The translations under genes and the position numbers were made by a program. From NCBI RefSeq assembly GCF_029931775.1, contig NC_079321.1, positions 4,309,001-4,373,000 on the forward strand: 64,000 nt of DNA, given 5' to 3'. The notes below the pieces were generated by a model. It saw nothing but the letters and a program-made list of their open reading frames with translations, had not been told where the DNA came from and searched no databases. The first letter of the stretch is position 1, and the number at the start of each line of letters is the position of its first letter. Shown here piece by piece: positions 39,318 through 49,791 of the stretch. This stretch comes from Euleptes europaea. Taxonomy: Eukaryota; Chordata; Lepidosauria; Squamata; Sphaerodactylidae.

Positions 39318-40832
39318 CAATGGTTCTCAACCTTCCTAATGCCGCGACCCTTTAATACAGTTCCTCATGTTGTGGTGACCCCCAACCATACAATTATTTT
39401 CGTTGCTACTTCATACCTGTAATTTTGCTACTGTTATGAATCGTAATGTAAATATCTGATACGCGGGATGCATTTTCATCACATAGGGAGACATTTTAGA
39501 TGTTACATTAGGTTTGCGTAAGGCAGCTAATTGTGCTCATGAACATTCAGCAATTCAGGGGGACCATATGCTCCGCCTGGGATCATTGGAGAAGCCAATA
39601 CAGTAAATAAAAACAAAATACACCAGTAGGAAAGAAACACCCAACCCCAATTCGTTCACAATCAAAATCTCCCTGCCCTTGGAAGGAGTGAGCCGTAAAG
39701 AAGGTGAGCTGCGACTCACGAAAGCCCATATACCCTGCCAGAAATGTTGTTAGTCTTTAAGGTGCTAGATTCTTGCTCTTTTCTACTGCTACAGACAGAC
39801 TAAGACCCATCCCGATCTATCTCCTTGGAAGTTTTGCAAACGCACAAAGCTGCCTTCTACTGAATCAGATCCTCAGTATTGTCCACTCAGACTGGAAGCG
39901 TCTCTCCAGGGTCTTAGGTTAAGGCCTTTCACATCACCAAAATTCTGATCCTCAGCTGTTTCCTAGGTGTGCTCCATGGAGCACTTGGTGCTCCACAAAA
40001 CATCTCCTAGTGCTCCAAGAAGAGACTGGAAAGAAAAATGCTACTGTCATTGCTAGGTGAAAATTAATGACTCATTTCTCTCCTGAAAAGTGCTCCATGA
40101 TGCAAAAGGTTTGGGAACCACTGCTTTAACTGAAGATGCCGGGGATTGAACCTGGGACCTTCTGCATGCCAAGCAGAGGCTCCGCCACTGAGCCATGTTT
40201 TGCTCTTCCTTCCTGAAGTACCGAGACTTTGAACAGAATGTCCTGAGGGGTTGCAACGTCCCCTTTTGTGAATGCTGCCATCGCGCCCCCCACCCCCAAA
40301 GGCAGTTTTCAATGCAGAAACCGCGGCCGGGGAGAGAAGGCAGAAACCAAGCACAAAAGCTGAGCCCGACCTAAGCCTCTCTCTCGGAGCCCGCAACGGC
40401 TCCCCCTCAGACAAGAGACCCTGGGGAGGGGGAGGAAACGCCGGAGGGCTCCAATTTGCCCGTCTGAGCCGCCTCAGGGGGAGAAACTCGTCCCCGGCGT
40501 CCCCAGCGCAGAGCAGCCTCCCGTCCCCCATGCTGCATAAGGAAGAAGCCACCGCGGCGCGGGAGGGGACGAGGGAGGGAAGGGGGGGAAGGAACGTTGG
40601 CCTCACGTGACGCGGCGTGGGCAATGGCGAGGTGGGTTTCGGGCCTGGTGGGGCGGGAGGGGGAAAGAGGGAGAGAGCGAGTTGCTGACTGAGGCGGCTT
40701 CCTCCCTTTCCTCGTCTGGGGAGCCTGAGAAGTGGGGGTGGGAGGGAGAAGAGCCCGATGGTCTTAGGCGACCCCTGGGAAAGGGTCGTTCGGCCCCCAA
40801 TGGGGTCGCGACCCACAGGTTGAGAATCGCTG
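39318..40832. mobile_element. SPIN-like hAT transposon ends enclosing a CpG island
   Basis: The left end begins CAATGGTTCTCAACCTTCC and continues with TTGTGGTGACCCCCAACCAT, matching one terminus of SPIN-type hAT elements. The right end (40754-40832), GGTCTTAGGCGACCCCTG then GGGGTCGCGACCCACAGGTT and GAGAATCGCTG, matches the other terminus in the expected inverted orientation. Flanks CTGTAGTG and C(G)TGTGGTG resemble an imperfect 8-bp duplication. Inside are unique DNA, a LINE-like tail (39690-39830), a tRNA-Ala SINE (39845-40197) and a GC-rich block. Confidence 0.65.
40236..40750 (+). promoter_or_regulatory. CpG island with promoter-like features inside the hAT ends
   Basis: GC-rich, with many CpG. 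It has a TCACGTGAC E-box-like site near 40602-40610 and, just after it, GGGCAATGGCGAGGTGGGTT, which could read as a short first coding exon (ATG GCG AG) followed by a GTGGGT splice donor. No known protein is recognised. It could be a captured host promoter or a free-standing CpG island. Confidence 0.4.
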
Positions 40833-40921
40833 CGTGTGGTGTCTCTTGGTAGGACCCCCATCATTGTTTTGCCTGTTCCCTTAGTAATCAAATGAGACAC
40901 TGGAATGCTACATCTTCAGCG

Positions 40922-41129
40922 AGGGTTGCCAGGTCCCTCTTTGCCACCGGCGGGAGACTTTGGGGGCGGAGCCTGAGGAGGGCGGGGTTTGCGGAGGGGA
41001 GGGACTTCAAGGCCATAGAGTCCAATGGCCAAAGCGGCCATTTTCTCCAGGGGAACTGATCTCTATCGGCTGGAGATCAGTTGTCATGGCAGGAGATCTC
41101 CAGTTAGTACCTGGAGGTTGGCGACCCTA
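40922..41129 (+). mobile_element. hAT-type MITE, second subfamily
   Basis: AGGGTTGCCAGGTCCC left end with TTTGCCACCGGCGGGAG; ends TGGCGACCCTA. Confidence 0.83.
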
Positions 41130-41651
41130 CTCCAGGCTGTGGGCAAAGCCCAGAGCGCTCTTAGGATATTTCTTCGGCTCTGTAGGCCTTGATACAAGTC
41201 AAATGTGGAAATAAAAGGGATTTTGAAAGTTTAATTTTGTAGGGGTTAGGTTGCGGTTGCATTCTTTAATGGGTTTTTTTATTCTAGAACAGGGTTTCAT
41301 GTTGGGCTTTTGAGGCAGAAATGGGAGCTGAAGTGATTTTCCCGAGGAGGTGAGGATTATTTTTTTTCTGGCGTCCACCCCACGCTTGTCTTTTCCTGTT
41401 GCCAGGCAACCACTCCCCAGCTTTTCTCCCAAAACGACCTCAGACTGGAGAGGACCGTTTCTACCCCAGGGCCCACTGTGCAGGGATAAGCAGGATGCAA
41501 ACACTCTAGTTATAAAAAGGCTTACGTACACGAAAATGTGCAAGGTGTCTTCTGTAAAGCGCCCTCTGAAGAACAAGCATATTAGTATGTCTGAAATCGC
41601 AGTCTTCATACCCGCACAGGTGTTTGTTTTCCACAAGGAAGGAATAATGTG

Positions 41652-41865
41652 TAGGGTTGCCAGATCCAGGTAGGGAAATACCTGGAGATTTGGGGTATTT
41701 ACAACTCATCTCCAGCTGAGAGAGATCAGTTCACCTGGAGAAAATGGCCGTTTTGGCCATTGGATTCTATGGCATTGAAGTCCCTCCCCTCCCCAAACCC
41801 CGTCCTCCTCAGGCTCCGCCCCAAAAACCTCCTGCCAGTGGTAAAGAGGGAGCTGGCAACCCTAA
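41652..41865. mobile_element. Recombinant hAT MITE with two left-type ends
   Basis: Starts as a forward copy (TAGGGTTGCCAGATCCAGG), then switches after about 41698 to a reversed copy ending in the second-subfamily left end (TAAAGAGGGAGCTGGCAACCCTA). Confidence 0.65.
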
Positions 41866-41887
41866 TAAGGCCATAGAGTCCAGCTTC

Positions 41888-42238
41888 CAAAGCAGTAGAG
41901 TTGCCAGGTCCTCCCTCTCCTCCGGTGGGATGTTTTTGGGGCAGAGATAGGGAAAGATTGTGTGGGCGCGCAGCTGCGCTGACGCAATCGCATCACTTCC
42001 GGTTTACAACCGGTAGTGCTGCATCGCAAAGGGGCCTTTACCACTCAAACTGGGAGTTTGAGTGGTAAACGGCTCTTGTGATCTGGCGCTTCCGGTTTAC
42101 AACCGGAAGTGACGTGGCGCAGTGGGCAGGCGCACATGCACGAGTTGCCTGCCAACCCTCAGCTGGTCGGCAGGCAGCCAGGTGGATTGGTGGGGGTTTC
42201 CTCACCACCACCTGGCACTTGGCAACCCTACAAAGCAG
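41888..42238 (+). mobile_element. Long CpG-rich hAT MITE with perfect 8-bp duplication
   Basis: The 335-bp element at 41896-42230 lies between CAAAGCAG copies (41888-41895, 42231-42238) inside an older common MITE (41866-41887 and 42239-42332). The interior contains a palindrome (TTTACCACTCAAAC...GTTTGAGTGGTAAA) and paired ACTTCCGGTTTACAACCGG-type blocks. Confidence 0.88.
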
Positions 42239-42512
42239 CCATTTTCTCCAGGTGAACTGATCTCTGTTGCCTGAAGATCAGTTGTAATCCCAGGACATCT
42301 TTAGACACCACCTGGAGGTTAGCAACCCTAATCCTGTGAATTTGCACTCAGACTCCCTGAAGGACCTCTAAATGCCTTTTCCAAACTCAGCTGAGTCTGG
42401 TGGGGGGCAGGGTTTGGAAACAGGAGGGACCTCTGCGGCAAATAATGCCACAGAGGCTACCTTCCAAAGAATCTCTGCAGTCTGGAGTTGTAATTCCAGG
42501 AGATCCCCAGGC

Positions 42513-42668
42513 CTAGGTTTGCCAACCTCCAGGTTCTAGCTGGAGATCTCCTGCTATTACAACTGATCTCCAGCCGATAGAGATCAGTTCACCTCGAGAA
42601 AATGGCCGCGTTGCCAATTGGACTCTATAACAATATGTACTCTAAGTCCCTCCCCTCCCCAAACCCCC
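42513..42668 (-). mobile_element. hAT-type MITE, reversed, 3' cut
   Basis: TAGGTTTGCCAACCTCCAGG start; stops at CCCAAACCCCCAGC. Confidence 0.7.
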
Positions 42669-42960
42669 AGCTAAAGGTGCTACTTGTTTGAGGGCTTCCT
42701 AGAGGCACCTGGTTAGCCACTGTGTGGACAGACTGCTGGACTTGATGGGCCTTGGTCTGATCCAGCAGGGCCTTTCTTAGGTTCTTATGCTTATGCTTAG
42801 CTTCTGAGATCTGGTAAGATCAGGCTGAAACTTAAGAAGTGAGCTGTGACTTACGAAAGCTCATCCCCTGCCAGAAATGTTGTTAGTCTTTAAGGTGCTA
42901 CTGGACACGTGTTCTTTTCTACTGCTACAGTCTAACACAGCTGGCTACCCATCACGATCT
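42663..42960 (+). repeat. Composite repeat, copy 2
   Basis: Same three-part order as 38036-38350, including the short 5S-derived snippet between the CR1 end and the unclassified tail. Confidence 0.7.
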
Positions 42961-42988
42961 AGTTCCTAGCGTGTCACTTTAACCGCGA

Positions 42989-43145
42989 TGACATAGAATC
43001 ATAGAATAGAATCACAGAATCATAGAGTCAGAAGGGGCCGTAGAGGCCATCTAGTCCAACCCCCTGCTCAATACAGGATCAGCCTAGAGCATCCCTGACA
43101 AGTGCTTGTCTAGCCTCTGCTTAAAGACTGCCAGTGAGGGACATG
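42989..43145 (-). mobile_element. CR1 LINE 3' UTR fragment
   Basis: GAATCATAGAGTCAGAAGGG and CATCTAGTCCAACCCCCTGC in plus view. Confidence 0.8.
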
Positions 43146-43580
43146 CTGTCTCTTTGTGGTGTCCATGGAACCTGGACTCTGTTACTTTCACTGTTTTCTA
43201 TGAAGTTCGTCATGGGCCTTTGCTGTTGTCATGTGTGTGGGTTGCTCCCCAGCGCTAGAGAAATGGCCTTTGAGTGTCAACACAAAAGCAGGCAGGAGAA
43301 CCAGGGTTTGTTTCTTAGGTTTCAGTGAAAGAGAGTGTTCTTTTTAGATGTGGATTGGAAAGCACCTGCCGATAATTGGCATTCAGCCCTCCTGGATTCC
43401 TGGCTAGGAGAACAAAGACAATTGGCCTGAGGAATGTGTTTTGAAAATGGTTTACTAAACATAGAGGAAATGCTTCCAGGGCAAGTTTCAGAGGACCAGA
43501 AAGGATGTAAATTTTGCTTCTAGAGCAGAGTGCGGAAGATGCATTGAAACTGTATCATTTTTTTTTAATCTATGTAATCA
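43146..43580. other. Intergenic PLEK-CNRIP1 stretch without recognised features
   Basis: No exon, repeat or motif stands out. Confidence 0.4.
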
Positions 43581-43581
43581 G

Positions 43582-44184
43582 TAGGATTGCCAACCTTCAG
43601 GTGATGAAATTACAAAAACAGCAAGTAGACTCAATTTCTATGCAGTAATAATTTTTACTATACACACAATCACAGTGAATCCTAAAGACTAAATCCTAAC
43701 TCTAATACAAAAACTACAGCCTATAGCCAAATACACAGAGAATACAATGATACAAAAATATATACAATTCTCTCACAAGGCGAGAGGCTAGTCTTTTCCC
43801 TCGCATCACAATGTATGGAGAACTGCGAAGTCCTCTACAATTAACTTAATGTCGGGGCAAGTCTTGCCCAAAGTCCATCATTTCTCATAAGTAGAAGAAA
43901 GAAGATATTGACAAGAGAGGCGTGGGCCAGGAACGAGGACTAGGCGTAGCCCAGAATCGGACGCCACCTCTGGATCAGTGTGCGTTTCGCCAAACCCGGC
44001 TTCTTCAGCTAGATAAACTCCTTAGTACGTCTATGCAAATTTGCTCAATCTTAGTATGCTCATGGGTACAAAAACCTCACAAGTACGGAAGACCATCAAA
44101 CCTCTCTGGGTATTCGGTTCCTTACTGAAATGCCTACATGGTATTTCCCACCCCAGAGCTGGCAACCCCAGAGCTGGCAACCAT
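43582..44184 (-). mobile_element. Reversed hAT MITE remnant with fold-back-type insert and hammerhead-like core
   Basis: The MITE end (TAGGATTGCCAACCTTCAGG) is interrupted at the position equivalent to the other inserts, seen from the other strand. MITE sequence resumes near 44139 (GGTATTTCCCACCCCAGAGC), but the middle is missing. The insert (about 43607-44135) holds, on minus, CTGAAGA (44008-44002), a GCC...GGC stem, GAAA (43988-43985) and CGC. Confidence 0.55.
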
Positions 44185-44386
44185 AGCAATTGGGTTGATT
44201 TGGAGACTAACTGCCCATTAAAAAAGATTTAAGACATAAGACATCAGCATTAACTATACTGAGTACAGGAGACATGAGTATTCTTAAATATAATAGTCTG
44301 AAACTTTCTATCCATTACAGTAAGGTCTCTAAAATGGAAATAAGGCATTTACTCACCTGTATGATTTATGTATCACAATTTCAGTT

Positions 44387-44790
44387 GATATGATAACCAT
44401 CTTCAAGTACTTGAAGGGATGTCATATAGAGGATGGTGCCGAGTTGTTTTCTGTTGCCCCAGAAGGTTGGGCTAGAACAACTGGGTTGAAATTAAATCAA
44501 AAGAGTTTCCATCTAGACATTAGGAAGAATGTAAAGCGGTTCCTCAGTGGAACAGGCTTCCCCGGGAGGTGGTAAGCTCTCCTTCCCTGGAGGTTTTGAA
44601 GCAGAGGCTAGATGGCCATCTGTCAGCATTGCTGATTCTATGACCTTAGGCAGATCATGAGAGGGAGGGCGTCTTGGCCATCTTCTGGACACTGGGGGTG
44701 TGGGGGGAGGTAGTTGTGAAATTCCTGCATTGGGCAGGGGGTGGACTAGATGACCCTAGTGGTCCCTTCCAATTCTATGATTCTATGAAA
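44387..44790 (+). mobile_element. CR1 LINE 3' end
   Basis: [20 protein letters not shown] and FHLDIRKN encoded; the 3' UTR ends TTCTATGATTCTATG. Confidence 0.85.
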
Positions 44791-45240
44791 GGAACTGACA
44801 GTCATTTGCAGAAACTATGTTTTTTCTGTGTTTCTTTCTTTTTTGCAACATTGTTCCCTTTTCTGCTTTGAAAAGAATATCATTTCCTTGTAACATCTTG
44901 TTTCACTATGAGTTTTTCCAAAGGCCTTTTTACACTGAAGTTACAATCCTGGACTAAAAGATGTTGCAGAATTGGAAAAAAGGTGCACAGCGCCAGATGT
45001 TGCAAAGCATTTATATAACAAGTTATGGACAAAATAAAGGGGAGAAAGCTCTGAATGAAGTAGAAAAAGATGTTGCAGCTGGGCATGCCAGCTGCCTGGA
45101 GGAAATCCAACTACTTTCCCTTTAATCAAGGCATAATGGGATGTTATTTACCTTCCCTAGCAATCCATGAAAAGCTTCAGCTACACAGTTCCACACACTA
45201 AGCCTACCATGTGTTAGGCATGTATGTAAAAGACTAAAGA

Positions 45241-45483
45241 GACTGTATGGTATAGTGGTTAGAGTGTAAGCCTAGGAACTGGGAGACCCAGGTTCGAATC
45301 CCCACTTATGGCAACCCGTAGGAATTTCCAGGCAAGAGACATTCAGAGCAGGTTTGCCATTGCCTGCTTCCACATCACGACCCTAGTACTCCTTGGAGGT
45401 TGCCCATCCAAATACTAACCAGGGATGACCCTACTTCACTTCTGAGATCTAATGAGATTGGGCTAGCCTGGAACCATCCAGGT
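45241..45483. repeat. tRNA-derived SINE head fused to a reversed 5S-derived SINE
   Basis: GGTATAGTGGTTAGAGTG and AGGTTCGAATCCCCAC (forward tRNA-type) run straight into the reversed 5S SINE (GCCCATCCAAATACTAACCA). A short LINE-like tail follows to about 45617. Confidence 0.65.
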
Positions 45484-45618
45484 CTAGAAGTCTTGAACTG
45501 CGATTTTAAATTTTGGGTTTTATATTCTTAATGCATTTTTTTTCTTTTATGCATTTTATCTATAATGGAAGCCGCCTTGAGCTCTGTAAGGAAGAAACAC
45601 AGCTAATACATTTATTTC

Positions 45619-45678
45619 AAGAAGAAGAAGAAGAAGAAGAAGAAGAAGAAGAAGAAGAAGAAGAAGAAGAAGAAGAAG

Positions 45679-45709
<31 letters not shown>

Positions 45710-46000
45710 TTTTATATGCCGACTTTTCTCTACCACTTAAGGAAGAATCAAACCAGCTTACAACCACCTTCCCTTCCCCTCCCCACAACAGACACCCTGT
45801 GAGGTAGGTGAGGCTGAGAGTGTGTGACTTGCCCAAGGTCACCCAGTTGGCTTCATGTGTAGAAGTGGGGAATCAAACCCGGTTCACCAGATTAGCCTCC
45901 ACCGCTCATGTGGAGAAGTGAGGACTCGAACCCGGTTCTCCAGACCAGAGTCCACCGCTCCAAACTACCGCTCTTAACCACTACACCATGCTGGTGTAGA
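45619..46000 (-). repeat. (GAA)30 expansion of a tRNA-derived SINE tail
   Basis: About 30 GAA units (45619-45708) directly continue a reversed SINE (45709-46000) whose normal tail is TTC-rich. The microsatellite therefore grew from the SINE tail. Confidence 0.88.
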
Positions 46001-46527
46001 TAGAAATAAAATAACCACTGGCTACCGCACCAAGACCACGCTGCTTGCATTAGCCTTTATCCCGCTGCACTGCAGGGTTTAGAATCCTGTTAACATAATT
46101 CGTAGATGTAACGACACATTAGAACAAACCAACTGTGTTTTCGGCTAGGGTGGGGAGACGCTGCTATCGAAAGCCGCTTGCCCCAAATTATTTGATAGAT
46201 GGAAACAAATCATTGCCCCCTAAGTCTGGGGACAGTGGAAGTGACAGGGACTCTCCGGCACAAACTGGAACCCCTTTTGGCTGAAAGCGGGAACAGATGG
46301 ATCTCAAAAGGACACGCAGAGCCAACAAGCACTACGGCAAGTGCTGTTCGCGGCCGAGCTCAGTGCCTGCAGCATAAATTTCACAGAGTGCTATTTTTAG
46401 AGAGGATGAGATTCTCAGATTCATTCTCCCTAATGCCACGAGCGCACACACCCAAATTCAAACGATGCGGTCTCCCCCATGGCCTCATGCACATTTTTTA
46501 CAAACTATAGACATCAAATATAAACCT
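46001..46527. other. Intergenic stretch without recognised features
   Basis: Contains short open frames but none with family resemblance or splice context. Confidence 0.4.
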
Positions 46528-46835
46528 TGAGAGCCAGCGTGGTGTAGTGGTTAAGAGCGGTGGTTTGGAGCAGTGGACTCTGATCTGGAGAACCGGGTTT
46601 GAATCCCCACTCCTCCACATGAGCGGTGGAGGCTAATCTGGTGAACTGGATTTGTTTCCCCACTCCTACACATGAAGCCAGCTGAGTGACCTTGGGCTAG
46701 TCACAGCTCTCTCAGCCCCACCTACCTCACGGGATGTCTGTTGTGGGGAAGGGAAGGTGATTGTAAGCCGGTTTGATTCTGCCTTAAGTGGTAGAGAAAA
46801 GTCGGCATATAAAAACCAATTCTTCTTCTTCTAAA
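46528..46835 (+). repeat. tRNA-derived SINE, full length
   Basis: GAGCCAGCGTGGTGTAGTGG head, duplicated B-box-like GGTTTGAATCCCCACTCC, GTGACCTTGGGCTAGTCACA body and AACCAATTCTTCTTCTTC tail. A similar copy is at 63262-63570. Confidence 0.83.
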
Positions 46836-48582
46836 TAAAACTATCCTGAATACCAAGGGGTGTTTTTAAATTTGATCCTTTCCCCCCAAAATGGTCCAGG
46901 TTCTTTGCTGGAAAAACTCACAACTAAGCGCCTAAAATTCCTGGAGGGGGGGGGGACACACCTCTTCTCATGTCTGCACCAAGCTGTTCATTCATATGGA
47001 ACAGATGTAAAAAGCGAGCAGTGAGCTGAACTCATTATATTATCTGACCTATCAGGAAAGCCAATGCAAATCGATATTTTCAGCTTCGCACAATTTAGCA
47101 GGACATGATCTGCTCACTAATACTGAGAAATCTAATTGACCGTTGGGGGCAGCCGATGGTGATAACATTCCACCGTCTGCTGTGTTCCTAGAAAGATCAA
47201 ATGGTAGGAGCACATTTTCATTTTTTCTGTAACTGCCACCATGTTTCGGCTCTTGGATCTTTCCAGCCCATGCAAGCAATAGCCATTGATAGAGGGGAAA
47301 TAGTCTGTTATCATGGTGAACACATGAAACTGCCTTATACTGCTTTATACTGAAACAAACCCTTGGTCCATCAAAGCCAGTATTGTCTACTCCGACCAGC
47401 AGCGGCTTTCCAGGGTCTCAGGCTGAGGTTTTTCACATCACCTACTTGCCTGCTCCCTTTAACTGGAGATGTCAGGGATTGAACCTGGGACCTTCTGCAT
47501 ATCAAGCAGATGCTCTACCACTGAGCCACAGCCCCTCCCCAAATCAGGTAGGCCTGATTTGTCAGAAAGGCCAGATACACTTTTTGTAAATACAAACATA
47601 ATTAAATCGACAAATGCACCTTGATTAGGGCTGTTGATTCAGTTCGTCCCAAACTGAAAAACCGCCGAATTTCCCCCGATTCGGCGGTTTCCGGTTCGGA
47701 CAGAGCCAAATTCAAAAAAAGGCAGGAAAACGAGGAGACAAATTCGACGAGTTCGGGCAAACTCCGAATAAATTTGGCAAATTCAGGGGCTCCGAATCAA
47801 CAGCATAACCGTCAGTTAGTAAGCAACTAGCAGCATTCTCCAGCGGCCAATGGTGGCCAAGCCGGGTCTTCTTCTGGCCAATCACTCGCGGTTGAGTGCG
47901 TGAGCCCAGCTGCTGTGCGGCCCGGGGAGAGAAAGAGAGAGTGTCTGTTTGTGTGAAAGAGAGATCCCCGTAGGGGTGTGTGTGCGTGTGCACATTCGAG
48001 CCTTTCTGTGGCTCTGGGAGGGGGGCTTGTTTGGAGGTAGAGGTCCCAAACTTTCAGTGTAGCTTGAAGGGATCCTTCTTGCAAGAACCCCCAAGTTTTG
48101 TAAAGATTGGGTCAGAGGGTCCCGAATTATGGGGCCCGGAAGGGATCCCCCCACCCATCTGCTCATTGGAATACAGTCTTTAAAAACACATTCACGTTGG
48201 GCCATACCATTACCCCGGCCCGGGGGTCTGGTTGCCTCGGCAGTTGGGCCGGACCATTACCCCTGCCTGGGTGTCTGACTAAAAGGCAATTAATTCCGAG
48301 TTATGGGGTCCCCCCCATCCACCCATTGGAATGAATGGGAGCAGGCAATCCTTAATGTGCATCTAGAGAGCGGCAAATCCAAGGCAAAACCTCCCGTGCA
48401 TAAATGGCCAGAGAGTATGTGTGTGTGAGTCTGCTAGAATCGTATTGGATTACTCCTGAGTCCTGACCCCCAGTCCCTGCTCCTGATGGAAGAGAAGAAG
48501 ACATCCACAGTAAGACCCATTTGGGGGCTTTTCTCTATAATTCTCTGTATTTTTTTTCCTGTGTGTGTGTATGAGGGGGGAG

Positions 48583-48584
<2 letters not shown>

Positions 48585-48658
<74 letters not shown>
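48585..48658. repeat. (TC)n(TG)n microsatellite
   Basis: About 48 bases of TC followed by about 28 of TG, within the hAT element. Confidence 0.95.
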
Positions 48659-49020
48659 AGAGGGAAAAGCCAAAGGGGGTGGGTTTACCTGTTCTGCTGG
48701 GGGGTTGGCTTGATTGCCTCTGTGTGGGACTGTGCTTTCTATTGTTTTCACCGGTTGCAAACTTCATGTGGAGTTAACTGTGGGTCAGTGAGTCCCTCTC
48801 TGGCTGGTTCCTATTGTTTCCAAAGGGCTGTGCAGCCGCTCCTGTTGTTTCGAATGGGCTAGCCTGTCATTCGTTTTAGTACATCCCCTGTAATGTATTT
48901 CAGTGGAGTCAATGCAAGTCAACCGACATTCCCCTCTCCCATTATCTTCAATGGGCTGGGCAGCTTCTCCCATTGTTTCCAATGGGCTGACTTGTCATTC
49001 GTTTTAGTACATCCCTTTTA

Positions 49021-49600
49021 ATGGCTTTATTCCAATGGGCAGATGGAGGGACGCCTTCTGGGCCCCATAACTCGGGGGCCCCTGACCCAATCTTCACAAA
49101 ACTTTGGGGTTCTTGTAGGAAGAGTCCCCTCAAGCTACCCTGAAAGTGTGGGACCTCTACCTCAAAAAATGCCCCCCCCCCGGAGCTGCAGAAAGCCGCA
49201 AATGTGTTTGTTATGGCTTTATTGCAATGGGCAGATTGGGGGGACCCCTTCCGGGCCCCATATCTTGAGGGGCCCTGACCCAATCTTCACAAAAATTGGG
49301 GGTTCTTGCAAAAAGGGTCCCCTCAAGCTACACTGAACATTTGGGACCTCTACCTCCAAAAATGCCCCCCAGAGCTGTGGAAAGCCGCGAATGTGTTTTT
49401 AATGGCTTTATTCCAATGGGCAGATGGGGGGACCCCTTTCCAGGCCCCATAACTCGGGGTACCCTGACCCAATCTTAACAAAACTTGGGGGTTCTTGCAA
49501 TAAGGGTCCCCTCAAGCTACACTGAAAGTTTGGGACCTCTATCTCCAAACATGCCCTCCCGGAGCTGCGGAAAGGCACAAATGTACTTTAAATGGCTTTA
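49021..49600. repeat. Three tandem units of about 190 bp
   Basis: Each unit starts ATGGCTTTATT and contains GGGCCCCATA-like, CTGACCCAATCTT and GGGACCTCTA blocks. Spacing is 192, 189 and 190 bases to the next ATGGCTTTATT. Confidence 0.9.
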
Positions 49601-49791
49601 TTCATCCGAATTTTTCCCCGAAATCCGAAACTCGTGCCGAATTCCACGGATCCGAATCAGGGGAGTTCGGACTTCGGCAATTCCCTAAACAAAACGGGCC
49701 AAATTTTGCCGAATCCGAATTTTACCGATTTTTTCCCCAACAGCCCTAACCTTGATCTAATATTGTTGCTACTCTACACCTACTAGAGTCA

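Larger units (their letters stand above)
47618..49756. mobile_element. 2.1-kb non-autonomous hAT element with perfect 8-bp target duplication
   Basis: The element at 47626-49748 has inverted ends TAGGGCTGTTG and CAACAGCCCTA, flanked by ACCTTGAT on both sides (47618-47625, 49749-49756). Both ends continue with CCGAATT/AATTCGG-rich sequence. On the right lie three tandem units of about 190 bp (49021, 49213, 49402). One reversed unit lies on the left (about 48000-48200). The middle has a (TC)n(TG)n run. No transposase frame is seen. Confidence 0.9.

Noticed and set aside
40064-40900. A 278-codon minus-strand frame in the CpG island at 40 kb
   Set aside because: Low-complexity Pro/Ser/Arg composition, crosses a SINE and the hAT end, no known domain.
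45513-45740. A poly-Glu protein frame
   Set aside because: It is the (GAA)n microsatellite in one frame.
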